Positions 48,000 to 60,700 of a stretch of 64,000 nt of DNA are shown here, piece by piece (position 1 is the first letter of the stretch; each line of letters starts with the position of its first letter). The stretch lies in contig CANUEZ040000183.1 in NCBI GenBank assembly GCA_948099385.1, positions 2,418,001 to 2,482,000 on the forward strand, read 5' to 3'. The notes under the pieces are model-generated. The model was not told where the DNA came from. It saw only the letters and a program-made list of their open reading frames with translations, and searched no databases. The position numbers and the translations under genes were made by a program. The DNA is from Fasciola hepatica (lineage: Eukaryota; Platyhelminthes; Trematoda; Plagiorchiida; Fasciolidae).

Positions 48000-50900
48000 T
48001 CTAGAAAATAATAACTATTTGCAGTGGAGGAGACTTATATATAACTCGAAACTATAAAAGCTCTTTTTCTCTGCACTCTCCCGCGGATATATCCCTGAAA
48101 AACCACTAATCATCATCTAATCAGGTTCATCAATAAACTGAACACATGGGTTTTCGAAGATGCCCTGTAAAAGAGATCTGTGCACTGAGTGAAATTGCGA
48201 GTTTTGTAAAACTCCTGGTTACGTGAGCGATAACAAGAAAAGAGCACTGGAAATTCATGACATCAAGATATCCTTGATTCCAATAACCAGTTGTAAAGTC
48301 TGTTTTACCACGAATAGTTCTATGAATCAATCCGCAGAAGAGAGCCCATTATGAAGTACCACTTCACTGTCTAGTAACAGAGAATACCAGTGGCGTAAAC
48401 TTCGGGCCCTCAAACACTTTTGGTTTTTATTTTGGGCTCCACGGTGTTCACCGATATTATCTGTCGATTACCCATTTAGTTCAATAGTCACCCTAGAAGA
48501 TCCCGTAAATTCAATAACACTCTGTTCGACTGTCCTTTGCATCCAGTATTCAAGATCATCCGACCAATTTGAGTCCACGTCAAGAAAATCATCAACTGGA
48601 GGCAGACTTTCATTCTTCGCCGACTAATATTCTTAAGTGCATTAGGTGTCACCCTCCTCACTGCATATGAACTCCTGGGACCTTTTAGATTTTTAACTTA
48701 ACTATCTAATCTCCATTTGTTTCACTAAGCACTTCATCAAGGTTACCAAATTTAGGACTTTGGAAGGTCTTCTTTAAACCCTATAGGAGTTACCACTCAG
48801 GGGTCATTGCCTTCAGTTCCTCGGCGGATAACAAAAATAGGTTGTTTGAATACGGTCAAATCATTTTTCTCCATGAAATATTGATACTGATGTTTGCAGA
48901 AACAGCGTTTCCTCACACCTCTACTGTAGAAATGAGGCAATACCATGGACATACAGGAGTTCAGTTTTCTGAAAGAAAGAAAACACTTATCCATATTTTT
49001 GGAGCTTTATCTAAATAAAATTCCCTAACTTGCTGAATATTGTGTCAGCATTTTTGTAAACAGCTGTACACCACGGAACTGTATGTGATCATGCGGTGTA
49101 AATATCTACAAGGGAGCCGAATACTGAATGCCCATTAGGTATTGCGATGCACTACATATGATGCATTACCGGAGCTGTTTCTATTTCGGTTATTCAATCA
49201 ATATAAAAGCTATGCAGAAAAAAAACATGGAAATGTCCAGGTAAAAATAGTGTTTTTTGCAACCCATAAGAGAACATTCTGTAGGTAGATTATTACAATA
49301 AATATTCTGAATAATGAAGGTAAAAATTAATAAAGTAAGCATATTTTCAACTCGAGAGTGATTCGATCAATCTTGTTAAGGAATACCGCAAGATAGGACA
49401 CAAAATAGATATGAAGGCATCCGAATGAGAAACTAAGTGTTTGTATATGCTCGGGTATATCAGGTTGAAACGTATCTGAAACGGTCATATTGACGTGAAC
49501 GTGCGCTGCCATTAAATACTTTCAAGATAGTTTGTAGCAAATTTTGAAGTGTTTTGTTACAAAATACTTATTATGCAGTTTCTCATTGGATTATGCGTCA
49601 GTGTCCCGCTTGAATTGCTATGCAATGGTTTCGGGAAAGAGCACATGTAATCTATGGGGCCTAATTTACAAAAAAAGCCGAAAGAGATGAAGTTGTACTG
49701 AGAACGTCTAAGGGAGAAGCACAGCAAAGTCAACTTCCAAACATTTACAAAACAGCGGAAAAAGGGTTAGAACATATGTAGTTCGGAAAAGCATAGTTCC
49801 GTTGATATAGTTAGTTTGAGTAGATTTTACCGTATTTGTGTACCTACCACTTTTATAAGAAAGAACGGAATATCAGATAATTTGGAAAGGATAACGGTCA
49901 AATTGTGGTTCGAAGACCGCTTGACAAAGATAAAGGGAATTTGCTGTAGAGTTGAAAAACTGACTCACCAAATAGTGCATCTGCAGCCCATTCGACGACC
50001 AGTGAGACGTGAAAGGTAAGCACGGTAGAAAGATACGCAGAGCAGAAAAGTGGCTACAAAATGTCATCTTAAGGGCCTCTCAACCATAAGTTCGCGAAGG
50101 AAAAAGTAGTGAATGAATTGTTAGCTTTTTGCGAAGTGACCATATGAAAACCAGTACTGGAATTTCAAACACTTTCAGTGGAAAGAATTTGGTGTGTCTT
50201 TTATTTACCAGCATAAATGAAGTTGTTAGCACATAAAAACTATGTTTTTTCTGTCTAGTAAACGTCTTTGCAGTTCATGGTACACTTGATTCCATGGTGT
50301 GAAAATGTGTCTTCATTTTCTAGGTTCCAAATCGAAAAATTCCCCTTGTTAAAACTCTGATAGAACAGTTATATATCCACTCTAGGTATGAGACAGGTAG
50401 ATGGAATGGTGTAAATAGGCTTCGCTTCGTTCCACGTTTTCTGTGGGTATTTTTGACTTAATATTTTCTGGGCATGCATCGCACTGAGTGGGCTCAAATC
50501 TGTTCTGAAATGAGTTGAAATGGCTTTCACGGATAAGCATTGCTTTGACTTGTATGGACGTCCCTTTCTTCGGTGTAGCTGTCTGGGGCTTTTGCAGAAA
50601 AGTTGATCCCTTGAAGTGTAAACAGTCTCCCACGGACAACATTCGCTGAAGCATGAGTTTGAAAGGCCATTTGGGTTACACTGTATATTGACGTATCCGA
50701 GTGTCAGAATATATTAAATCAAGACGTTATCAAAAGTCTCAATTAGTGAGGGAAGCTTTACGCAAAACAAACTTTTGTTATTCATAAAAAACCCAATTTT
50801 AGGTCCACTCGAGTAGGAAAATTCACAAAGTTCAGTAAACCCATCGTGCTTGAAGCGCTGACTTCATAAATACGAGAAACTCGACTCACCATGAACTACG

Positions 50901-53900
50901 AAACACCAGGACAGCTGTTGATTTTTTGTTCTTGTCGGCTTGTCACATTATAATGCCTGCAATTATTGGACGGCGCACTTAAATAATCTTTCCTTTCTGG
51001 TACATGCTCTGAATACAACAGTGTGCAACCATGACTAATCTCCGTATCATCCACATTATCTTAATAATCTCATGCAACGTTCGGTTCCGCGTTTTGTCTT
51101 TCATCTGCTGTCTTCTAGCTTCCCTTGTTCTATTTTAAGAGGATTATTTGGGCACTATTCCGAACTTTTTCCTTGGTTAAATACTTACCACTATTCTCCA
51201 CTACGACTACATTACTGTCATCATTTCATCAAAGGCCTCAAGCAAATTGATAGAAAAAATTGAGTTCAGTGTACGCAATAAAATCTAAGATAAATATGGT
51301 CACCAGGAAATGTTTGCATTTATTAATCACACATAATAGGCCGGACCAATTTACTCTTTCCAAAAAGTCAACAAATGACACTTGGTTGCCTGTCCCTTTC
51401 TTGGATAACTGTGCAATCAGTAAACCAAAGAGACTTTAAATCGACGTCTACAAAACTGCCAAGTTTGTTTCACATTTTCAAGTTTCCGGATTATGGATAA
51501 TTTAAAACAGGTTATAACACGTCGAGCAACATTTAATTCCACTTAACTTTACTGCCGTTGGCATAGAGGTTGCTTTATTCTAGGTGAATAATACCAATCG
51601 TTCCTTCTTCCGCCTAGAGCACATTTTATTTCAGCAACCACAGTTTTCTTCTTTCTTATCAAATTCCTATTTACGATCCACATTTAAATATGTAAACATT
51701 ACAAAGATGGCAAATTGTGCTTGCTTGGTTTGTCTTTTAAAAACTTTATCTAATTGATAAGTTTCTCGGATGTCTTTCGTAGTTGTCTGCCCTTTTTCCA
51801 TCACTCTATAATTCTTTTGGTTCTTTACTATCATCCTAAAGGTAACTGTTTTTCATCATCCATTCGTTTCTTTATGCATCATCAGAGAAGTATTCATATT
51901 TTTGAAAATTGTAATCAGAATGAAGGAGGTTGCCTAGAAGTCTTAAGGGAGAAAATTACCAACCACTATTCGGATACATTGATGGCAAAGTTCAAGCACC
52001 GTGGTGTGGGATTTAAAGGTTACTATCCAACAGTCCTCACCTTTCAATTCATTTGAAGTTAAGAGTTTGTTTAAAGCAAAACGAAAAAAACCCCTTGAGG
52101 ACTGTAGGGAAATCATTTTGAATTTCACTTTCGCAATGGAGTGATTTCGATACTTTAAAAAGTTACAAATTCCTCGTTTTGATCTAGAATGTTTATTACG
52201 ACTCAACAGTCCACTCACTTTTGAGTCCTTCTTTTTCAGTAATTTTCATGCCCATATTAGGCAAATTGAACTTCGTGCCATCTTTCTTTTTTGATAAATG
52301 CCTACAGCTAGAGTACATAGCTTGATGGATTGCCGTTCAAGTGCCATGTAGTGTACAGACACAGTTCAAAAACGTGACTGAGCACCCCCAAGTTTTGGAA
52401 AGATAAATTAACAACGAGGGTCATCGTGTTTCTAGCACTGTTTTCCTCTTTTATCATTTGTTCTGTACAGAGACAACACTTTCAGGCGACCGTTTATTAT
52501 CTTTGCGCTATCCCTGGATCTAACTACATATTGTATTTCCCTATGGGATATCCATAGGACCGTATGTTTATATAAAAACAAGATATCCATTTTGAGATTG
52601 AGGGAAAAACGTACAAACAGATCGACTGTGTGGCAAAATAAAGCCTTTTTCTGGTTGATTGCAAATGAAATTTCGTCAAAACGTTTCTCCACAGGTTTCG
52701 ATAAATTTATGCCTCCGATAAGCTGCAAAAAAGAAAATTTGTCAAGAAAGCTCCTTTGACTACTGGTCGTCCAAAACATTCAGCCACGATCACAACACAA
52801 AAGTGAAGCAGAAAGGAACCCATGTTGACGGCCAAGTGGAAACAGTTCATCCGAAGTCTTCATTTTAAAAGCGGTCACAATTTTATTAACCTAGGTCCTA
52901 ACCTAGTCATCGCTCATAACAGAACTTATGTAGCAGCCCAGTTCCGCACAAACACAACCAAATGACTGGAATACAGTGACCACACTAAAACAATCATTTT
53001 GCTCCTTATTCCTCCATACGTCGTCTGATAGTATACCTACTATTATGGTGACAAATACTTGGTTTGAACAGAACGATTCTTGACTCCAAGAAAGACCTGA
53101 ACCATCCCAATAGGGCTTATACACTCAACGAAACAGTGGTGTTGTGCACAATGAATTCCGGCAGACCTTTCCCTCAATTTTCCACTGGGTATCCTATTTA
53201 CCGTTTCATAAATAAACTGACACGTTTTACGTACTTGGTCGACAAGAGCAGACGGTTTGTCTACATTTCGAAATAGGTCACCATTCCTCCCTGCCTAATT
53301 AGATAGTGGGGAAGCAGTGTCTCGCGTCTCACTTAAGAAACGCGGCTGTCTTTAGTGTATTGGGAGTAAGGGATGAAATGTACGAACAAGTTTCACCCGA
53401 AATCACCCGTCGGTGATGTGAATCAAATGGTTACTGCTTTCCGGTCGTGCAAATTTTTGGGTGGAATTTCGATATTGGGGTCACTCGAATAAATTCAATA
53501 TTAAAAGCGTCATAGATGCTATTCGTATTCGACTCAATTCTTTTCAAAAATGGTATGCTGCTCTGACTGGAATTTGAACCGACTTTCAGAAAATGCTCAA
53601 ATATTCGGACACAATTTTCCCTGGTAATAATGAGAGGACCATTGTCTTCGTTATAATGCCTGATCCCGTTTTATAATGTAATAAAAGCACCACATTTCAG
53701 GTAGGGGTTGATGCCTCTTAAATAAGGCTGATTGGTTAAATTGACTGGTGGTGTCATTGACCGAATTTTTACTCTGGACAAAGGGTGTACAGGCCATCAT
53801 GATGGCTTCCCAACTGCCATAGGTTTGTTTCGTAAAAAGGGGAAAGGAGGTGATGTTCCCGATGGACCGGCTTCCAGCTGGCACCATGCTCTGCAAAACA

Positions 53901-54420
53901 GGTTCATCACTTCACACCAATTGCCGTAGCGTATTATCTTCATTCAAAACTACCTGCGCCGAAAAAAAGGTGAAAACATTTTCCTCACTAAATTTAACTT
54001 CTAACTGAGAGCGAACTGATGGATAAGACCACTATCCATCAAATAGTTTTGTTTTGAACTAACTAGGGGGCTGTTTTATGAATTGACGAAGTTCACGTAT
54101 AGCAAACTGTGAAAAAACTGGGAACAGCAGTTTCTACTAGGAACATAAAATCAGTTTTGCAGTGTGACTCAGTCAAACTTTTGTACTTTGATCACTTCGT
54201 CTACTTTTGAGTAATTTTTCTCTCCCGCTTCATAACACCACCTGTACAAGGCGGCTATTCACTCGATCTGAACTAGACTAGTTCACACATGGATGTTCAC
54301 TATTTCAGCATTGACAGCTACCAACACGGTGTCGCGTCAACTTTATTGCGACCGTGGATACCTGTCTTTTCACGTGCACCATCGGTTTGCGGCAAGTGCG
54401 CATGATTTGTTTGGTGTGTT
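48000..54420. other. no recognisable gene
   Basis: AT-rich DNA with no supported gene, RNA or repeat. A minus-strand frame at 50,382-50,654 (90 codons) has ordinary composition but no motif. No BEL integrase or LTR was found downstream of LINE D, so there is no sign that the BEL element resumes. Confidence 0.45.
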
Positions 54421-54427
54421 TTTCACA

Positions 54428-54459
54428 CCAATGGTATTCAACCAGACTGTCATATAAAA
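54428..54459 (+). promoter_or_regulatory. CCAAT and TATA boxes upstream of candidate gene
   Basis: CCAAT lies at 54,428-54,432 and TATAAAA at 54,453-54,459, 44 bases before the ATG at 54,497. A transcription start 25-30 bases after the TATA box would leave a 5' UTR of roughly 10-20 bases. Both words are common in AT-rich DNA. The support comes from their spacing relative to the signal-peptide exon that follows. Confidence 0.3.
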
Positions 54460-54496
54460 TGGATAACCAGCAATTTATTTTCGTTGATACGAGAAA

Positions 54497-54713
54497 ATGA
54501 TACTCAGATATGTTTTATGTTTTGTTCTGTGCGTTACAATCATCAAAGCTGATCGTGAGTTTCATTGCTCCATTTGGGATAAATCTTCCTTTCTTAATTC
54601 ATGTATTTCCGTCCCTAATAAGGTACAATGGACCAGCAATTTTTTGAGGGTCCTAATCAACTGCAGGCTGCCAACCAGGGTGGTTTGGCTTGGCTGGACT
54701 ATGTCTCTATTAG
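54497..54713 (+). CDS. candidate two-exon secreted small peptide gene
   Basis: Exon 1 (54,497-54,554) starts at ATG and encodes a textbook signal peptide: MILRY, a hydrophobic core VLCFVLCVTII, then KA-D as a cleavage site. It ends exactly before GTGAGT (54,555-54,560), a consensus 5' splice site. CTGCAG at 54,661-54,666, preceded by the branch-point-like CCTAATC, can serve as acceptor. The resulting 112-base intron keeps the frame: exon 2 (54,667-54,713) adds RCQPGWFGLAGLCLY and a TAG stop, giving 34 residues. The Cys-x-Pro-Gly-Trp-Phe-Gly...Cys pattern resembles the start of C-type-lectin or EGF-like modules, so this could be a fragment of a larger gene. The intron lacks a pyrimidine tract. 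Unspliced, the ATG frame runs 76 codons. This is an inference, untested by transcripts. Confidence 0.3.
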
Positions 54714-54719
54714 GTGTAC

Positions 54720-57700
54720 GCAAATAGGGTTTGATTTGCACTGTGCCCGAATGATAATGCTTCATGCAATATGTTCCCGTTTGGTATTCTGTAACTCCAA
54801 ATTGTCGGAAACGTTACTGTTCGATCAACTTCCGGAGTACCAATATTTCCGTAATGCTGTATTGTCTAATACCAAAACCTTGCTCGTGACTATGCCATTG
54901 CTTTTGTGAAATTCTTGGTTGTACCAAAATACGTCACCCTATTATGGGTTTGTTAAACATATCGTGATACTTTTACGTCGTCCCCAGTAAATGACTTACG
55001 GAAGGTAGAGTATACGGTACACTCGGACATCAGCACTCTCCACTTGCTCTTTTTGAGTTTCTTTTGATATTCGAGTGTTGATGCTGGCAGTGAGGATTAA
55101 AAGAAACGGCTACTCTTCCGTCGCACCAGGCACTCGTGTTGGTCAAAAGGTCATCAAAGTGTCTTGAGATTGTCCAGTCGCTGCCATGGATCACTAACCT
55201 CAGTTTATGGCTCTAATTCACCGCGTTTCCTATCGCGAGATATGTTAGTAAATTGTAAAATAATGGCAAAGGGATCTCGTGGGGTTAGATAATGTTGAAA
55301 TGCAATTCACCGCAAAACTCCTTGATATTTTTTGTCGTTTTGTGATAGCATGCTTGTTTGGTAGCCTGCTGTAACGGTAAAGCATACAATCGCGCTTAAC
55401 CTGACCTATTGACAAATACATAGCAAATGGAATGAATAGTAAACTGTTTACCGTTCAATAATGGTGTGGTCAAAATCGTTGATAGGTTATCAACGCTTCG
55501 GCCACCGAGGAAAATATTTGATATGATTGGTTTACCCGTGGTGACCAAAACGTCGACAACCTATGGACGAGTTCGACTGAACTGTGTTATTGAACTATAA
55601 ATATTTAACCATACCATTTGACAGATCACGTCAATTTTTCGATACATCCTAAGCCAAATTCAAATCTGACACGTTAACTGGAATTGAATTTACAACTATG
55701 CATCCGAAATTCATAAGTGTTTTCATTGCTGTTCTAACTGATCCTCAGAAATAATCGCTTTGACTGAACTATGCACTCTGGGATCCCCAATCGGGGCCTA
55801 CAAATCAGAAGTCTAACACCAGAATAACCAGGATGTAACCTAGCAAAGTATTTGTGACAGAACCACCCTTGCAGTAGCTTCATCTGGCCTGTAAAGTAAG
55901 ACCTGGTTGTCACGTTTTTCCTGCCCGATCTCCGCCGATGCATATTCATCATATTGCTTTTCAGAGTTACTCATTAGCCCCATACAACCAATGGAGCAAG
56001 CGGGACATGAACGCGGCAGAGTCTTGTAAACCGGCGATGCCCATCTCAGGGGGAAGATAGCTGCCTGCCATAGGAAGAAGTCCCGGACAACCTATTCTCA
56101 CCTGTATCTGAGGCGTGTTTTAGGTCGGTAAACCGTTTTTATCCAGATATATCCACCGAAACTTCTCCTCCAGGGGTGTATAATTTGATGGTAAAGAACA
56201 AGGATGGGCCAAGCAACCTGTTTTAGATATGGTGGACTTGGTCTCGCCTCTTACCATGGGCTCGTCGGACATAATTGTATCTCCGACCTGAAGAACCCAT
56301 CTCGCGCAGCTCTTTTGTTTGTGGTGGCATGCAAATCATCCCACCACATCAAGGCACAGTCTGGCCATGTTGAATTCGCCGTTAGAAATGTGACGTTTAA
56401 TAAAAAGTTTCCTCACAAACTACAGGTTTCATTTCATAAATATTACCTAACCTCTATTTTGACACTCCCTTGTTGGTTTTGGGTGAATACACTACGTTTA
56501 CTTGTTTTTTTTGAATCATCCACGAAATACATATTATTTGCATTCTTCTATTTTTTATCAGCCTCGGTACAAAATTTACTTGAAGGCTTCCTTGGATTAA
56601 TCAACCGGTTTTCGCTGCTGTCATCACCAATACTTGATAATTGTGAGCACCCGAATGTGATATTGCGTTTCCTATTTTAATTTGAACATCTTGTTGCTAC
56701 TACACACATAAAAAAAGAAACTTAATGCCCAGGTCCAACACTCAAAGTAACTCTACACGTACCGAACCAATCGCAGAATGATAATGACTCATTTGTACAA
56801 GTTGTGCACTATAAAAACGGTCAAGAATAAAGGTAGATTCGGTCGTCACTGGGAGGATTTCATTTGAAGTTCGCTTTTTTTGGCTAATGCCATACCCCAT
56901 CACAGTGACTTTTAACTTAAGCTTCTACCTACACTGCATGGCCGAGGTTTTCAGCTGTTCTGTGAGTCTAAACATACATGATTATTGAAGCCACTAACTC
57001 CTCTATCCTAGTAATGAGATTTCTCGTTTGGATGATTATGTCTATTCGGAATGTGCACGGAACAGGCAAGCCGTACAGCAGAGAGCAACTTTTCAAAGTC
57101 TGGATTTCTGCGATGTTGGTTTTATCCGAGATTCAAAAGTTACCAACAATAGTGGCCGAATATGAAATGACCCACTATCCACATGAACCTGTCCTTCTAT
57201 GAAAGATCTCTTCATGCGTACGAGCTTTACGAACGTATTTTTGAAACAAATCGAAATTTGTCATTTCCAGTGAAGAATCTGAAAAATCAACATAATCGGC
57301 AAAAATCAGTTTCCGATATTTAAAGTGTATCCTTTTATTTTCCAGCGGATATCATTTTGGGCTTTCAACAAACTCTCAGACAAAAGTATGCCAACTTGAA
57401 AACAATTGGTATGTTATCATTTACTGTCTATTGTCGCACTATTTTCTGAGTCGAAGCAATCTTTTTCGAGACTGTGCAGGCTCAATCGCAACCACTAGTG
57501 TAACAAGAGTGTCATTATGGTTGTCGCTGGTTATTAATCTGAATTCCCATGTTCCATTATGAAAATCAAATTAAAATCAAATCAAACTGAACGAGATTTA
57601 GACGGAGCTCCTGGAGACACAGGATAATTTCAGCCAAACAAAGACAGCGGAGAATCAGAGAATAGAGACCATGCGTACGTTACGAAAGCTTACTTACATG

Positions 57701-60700
57701 TTGCTACACATTTTTAATGGTAAAGAACTTATCTGGAATCGTAAATGATAGACAGTCTACGAACGAATACCGATGGCAGTCCATTTCGGTGGAATTCCAT
57801 GTTCACTACTGCTCAAATTGCCAGTAGCCAAAATCATGCCCCCTCCGGGTTTATCGAATGGAGTGCACCTGAGACCGAATGGTCTGAAATACCGTTGTGC
57901 ATTGCGTTTTTTTCTGCCACAAACGTCTTTACAGTGAATGGGCAAACGGGCAAGGATTTCCACACCCCCGTGGGGTCTACCGTTTTTGTGATACAGATTT
58001 CGACTTTAACTCAATGCTTTGAATACGGAAACCAAATGACTCGACAAATACCAGTTAATTGAGTTATGCATTCCTAATTGCTGAACTAGACACTAGTACT
58101 GTCGTCTTCGGTTTCTGACCCTCATTTCCGATTGAAATTTGCTTTTCGGTTTATTAATTCCACTCTACGGGATGCCTGAATTCCAATCACTTGCAAGTCA
58201 TTGCGAGGATGAATAATGTGGAACCATAGTAAAATAAATAACCGTTTCGGGATGCTCTGTGCCCCAAAAGGATTTTGGAGGTAATATTTTTCATTATATG
58301 TGACCTTCTGCAGAAAACCAGTACCGCTATTTACCCAGACTCTGACGTTTTTTTAATTCTTTCGCTTTATCCTTCACGATAGCTGGTACAGGTATTTCAC
58401 CAGCGAAGTGCCCGAGCATCGATGTTTTCTTCTGAATGAAAAATAAAACACTTGTACGACACTGAAATATCACACAAATTGAATGATGTAATGTATCCTA
58501 TCCAATTCATTCTAATTATATATTCTGTACATCTGTTGGGTGCATATTTTTTGATTATTCTTCAACCTTCCACTTTATTCCATAACCACGGGTATAGAAC
58601 AGAACTCATTCCTCCGGTTGTTCATTTAGTTTATTGGCGTGATACGCGAACTACCATTCGAGACGTATCCCAGAAACCAGATTTGTCGGTAATTTGTCCT
58701 CATTGCTGATTAGTAACTTTCACGCATTTTGAGCTGTTTTGGTCCTGCACTGGTCCCCACATTTCGTGAGCAACCTTGTGTGAAGCTCCTCCGGACCTGT
58801 AATGAGGCAAGATAATGTCTTTTTCATTTGTCTTGCTATGTCAACCAAAGGGGGAATAAACTTCTGATGATGAATCAGAAGACACACTAGTGGGTGCTGA
58901 GAAGTACTGGACCTCCAACATATAATACGGTATTTATATAGGCATGAAACTCGAAACGGAACGCATGCGCATATACATATTGGTCCGTGTGCAATTCTAT
59001 TGGGTTGGACAAACTTGTCAAACATTACCAGGTGATCTGTGAGCAGATTACGCGCGCAAGATATGTGTACTGCGATGATAAATATCCCTGATAAGACATT
59101 TCTCTATGCGTCCTATCAGCGGTGTTTATGCCACAGGTCTTAGTCACATACACCAGTAGGTACCATGAGTAGGGTTCTTGAGTGAATGGAGCACTGGAAA
59201 GACAAGTCCGATACGAAAACTGTAGTGTGACTGAATAATATTTTAAGGCATCTCAGGATTAACGTCATTATATCCAATCCAAATGAGGCTAAGCAGTTGG
59301 TAATTCCAGTGAATCATATGTATCTCCATGTGAAGGTATCAGGTTTTTCACAGATAATAACGTGCGAATCACATATTCTTGCTCATGTAACAGGCTGAAC
59401 ACAGCAAGCATTTTTCAGGCATTTAAATTCAAATAACAAGAAAGAAAGAGGAGATTGGCAATCACGGTGACAAAGTAGTTACCGTACTATTGGCGTCACG
59501 AGAGATAGTGTGTGGTAATTGCTATCATGCAGAAATACCTGGTCTATCAGATTTGAGAAATAAGTCAGAGCAATTCGTGCACACAACTGACTTCTTTATA
59601 ATATCAGTCCTTGACTTCACTCTGAGGCACCCAGAAGACTGAATTCCGTGTAAATGAAAGAGGCCCATGGTATACTTATCTTACAAGAAAGGTGATTCAG
59701 ATGGGATAAAGATAGCGTGGAGAACATTCGAGAATGTTGGTACAAATATCAATTGGTTCAAAAAAAACGCACAATATTTTGAGGGGCATTTATTTGTTTT
59801 TGTTTGATACAACATGACAAATGATAAGGACATTATTGTGCTCCATTGCAGGTCCGGAGGAGCCCTACACATGGTTGCTTACGAAATATGGGGAAAACTA
59901 CAGAAACACAACAGCTCGAAATGTGTGAAAGTTACTAATCAAGAATATGGACGAATCTAGTTTTTGGGATACCTGTCGAATGAACTAAACCAGCAACCGA
60001 AGGAATGAGGTTTGTACTGTACCAGTGGTCTTGGAATGAAGTTGAAGGTTGGAGAATAGTCAAAAAATATGCACCCAACAGATGCACGGGTTATATAGTA
60101 AGAATGAACTGGACAGGATACATCACATCATTCAATTTGTGTGATATTTCAGTGTCGTACTTGTTTTATTTTTTCATTCAGAAGAAAAGATCGATGTTCG
60201 GGCACTCCCATTTCGAAATACCGCAGTCGGCTTTTGCGTAATACATCACTTACTCATAAAGGATACCCTGAAATAATTGGATTTACGTCAAAAATGCGTA
60301 ATTAAGAACAAGTTCAGTTGAAAAGAAAGTTGAGGTATTACGACCTTATGTTTCTCCAGTAAAATTCTACAGTGCAGTTTTACTTTTCTGGGGAGATGCA
60401 GCACGAAGTGACCTTATTTACAGATCTCAATATCATTCATCCTTACTGCAAACTGAATCGTTCCGACGGTCCACTTTGAGCGTTTCGAATAAATTCCAAG
60501 GGGGATTAATCCAACCAAGCAGCTTTTAGTCTTCCTAGGATTTTTTCTCTTTATGTTGCTCAGTTTGCATCTCTAACCAGGACCAGAAAACAATATATGA
60601 TAGGGGATATGTTACAAATATGGCTCTTCAACTGGTACAACACTAGTAATCAATAAATCACAAAAACATGCAGTCAGTTCTTGAACCGAGATCACTACAT

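Noticed and set aside
53651..53929. Opposed open frames of 65-81 codons
   Set aside because: Both strands are equally open and neither shows a domain or splice context.
56204..56680. Longest open frame in the window (158 codons, plus)
   Set aside because: No motif, domain, promoter or splice context. A frame of this length is roughly expected once by chance in 64 kb of this composition.
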